Shown in pieces: positions 5,303 to 5,802 of a stretch of 5,802 nucleotides of DNA. The notes below the pieces were generated by a model, which saw only the letters and a list, made by a program, of their open reading frames with translations, was not told the origin of the DNA and did not search any database. This stretch comes from Christensenella sp. UBA5327 (lineage in GTDB: Bacteria; Bacillota; Clostridia; Christensenellales; Aristaeellaceae), in the NCBI GenBank assembly GCA_002411105.1, contig DHQX01000019.1, positions 23,686 through 29,487 of the forward strand, in the 5' to 3' direction. Every line of letters starts with the position of its first letter. Within the stretch, counting starts at the first letter, position 1. The translations under genes and the position numbers were made by a program.

Positions 5303-5731
5303 ATGAAAAACATCTACCGCGCCATCAGCGGCGCCTGCATGAGCCTTGCGGCCTGGCTGGCCACCCTTGTGGGCGGCTGGGATGGGGCGCTGTCGCTGCT
5401 GTTCCTTTTGATGGGGCTTGATATGCTCACCGGCATCATCACCAGCCTCATGCAAAAAAGCGCCCAAACCCCGGGCGGCGGCTTCCTCTCCCGGGCGCTG
5501 TTTGAAGGGCTTAGCCGCAAGCTGCTCATGGTGCTGCTGGTCATCCTGGCCACGGCGCTTGACGGCCTGCTCTCAGCCTCGGTCTGCCGCCTGGCGGTGA
5601 TCGGCTTCTATGGTGCCAACGAGGCCCTGTCCATCATCGAAAATGCCGCGCTCCTGGGCGTGCCCTTCCCCAAGGGGCTGCTGGGGGCACTGGAGCGCTT
5701 CCGGGACAATCAGAACGAAGTTGATTTGTAA
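5303..5731 (+). CDS. phage holin, toxin-secretion/phage-lysis family (Phage_holin_4-like)
   Basis: The product (142 residues) is a small membrane protein that would permeabilise the cytoplasmic membrane and let the lysin reach the wall. It has hydrophobic segments at about 9-24, 29-48, 73-91 and 95-104. Family landmarks are visible: GLDMLTGIITS (38-48), an SRKLLMVLLVILA segment (71-83) and the strongly diagnostic YGANEALSIIENAALLGVPF at 103-122, ending in a short charged tail. Length fits the family. AAGGAGG (5285-5291) is 11 nt before ATG 5303, slightly long; an in-frame TTG at 5294 is only 2 nt away and less likely. It follows the lysin by 19 nt. Holin after lysin is the reverse of the more common order in Firmicutes phages. 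Confidence 0.88.
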   Translation: MKNIYRAISGACMSLAAWLATLVGGWDGALSLLFLLMGLDMLTGIITSLMQKSAQTPGGGFLSRALFEGLSRKLLMVLLVILATALDGLLSASVCRLAVIGFYGANEALSIIENAALLGVPFPKGLLGALERFRDNQNEVDL

Positions 5732-5750
5732 AATCCCAATAAAATCTCTC

Positions 5751-5786
5751 CCCGGCGCCCCCATCGGCTTGCGGGGGCGCGGGGCG
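5751..5786 (+). terminator. GC-rich inverted repeat after the holin, weak terminator candidate
   Basis: GCGCCCCC (5755-5762) pairs exactly with GGGGGCGC (5773-5780) around a 10-nt loop. CCC at 5751-5753 can extend the stem across a bulge with the following Gs. It begins 19 nt after the last stop, a normal place for a transcript end, but no U-run follows on the + strand. The T-rich side (complement of 5731-5744) favours the - strand, at some distance from the stem. A terminator role is therefore uncertain. Confidence 0.35.
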
Positions 5787-5802
5787 GGGGATATTAAAGG
5801 CC

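Overview
The window is a compact, one-directional block of tailed-phage-type virion and lysis genes. Every gene is on the + strand, and start and stop codons overlap or nearly touch throughout. The DNA is GC-rich, and the strongest Shine-Dalgarno sites are close to AAAGGAGGTGA, with other sites matching it more loosely. Together with the protein types (SPP1 Gp6-like portal, DUF4355-like scaffold, N4-gp56-like capsid, clostridial NlpC/P60 lysin, toxin-secretion/phage-lysis holin), this points to a prophage or phage-derived element of a high-GC Firmicutes host, probably a gut clostridial lineage. The host assignment is inference.

Layout. Bases 1-156 hold no supported gene. They carry four CATGTCA repeats spaced 10, 12 and 10 bp, then a near-ideal ribosome binding site. 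The head genes follow: portal (157-1428), a short scaffold-like protein (1438-1767), major capsid protein with a C-terminal extension (1768-2889), head-tail connector (2891-3202) and head-closure (stopper) candidate (3193-3513). A 226-residue protein (3510-4190) then appears to join a tail-terminator-like N-terminal half to a tail-tube-like C-terminal half. A perfect 12-bp GC hairpin separates it from a small tail-type protein (4235-4537). The block ends with an NlpC/P60 plus peptidoglycan-binding lysin (4537-5283), a holin (5303-5731) and a short GC-rich inverted repeat.

How the genes work together. The portal, scaffold and capsid would build a procapsid. The connector, stopper and terminator-like proteins would close the DNA-filled head and form the docking face for a tail. 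The holin and lysin would release particles. No tape-measure, tail-chaperone, baseplate or fibre gene lies between the head-tail joining genes and the lysis genes, where a siphophage would carry 10-20 kb of tail genes. No terminase is visible, but it could lie upstream of base 1.

The most interesting reading is a minimal particle-making module: a deleted prophage, an element with an unusually reduced tail, or a satellite that makes its own capsid and borrows helper tails. The possible terminator-tube fusion and the hairpin just downstream of it are the two spots that most deserve checking. All functional calls are from reading the translated sequences. No database search was possible.
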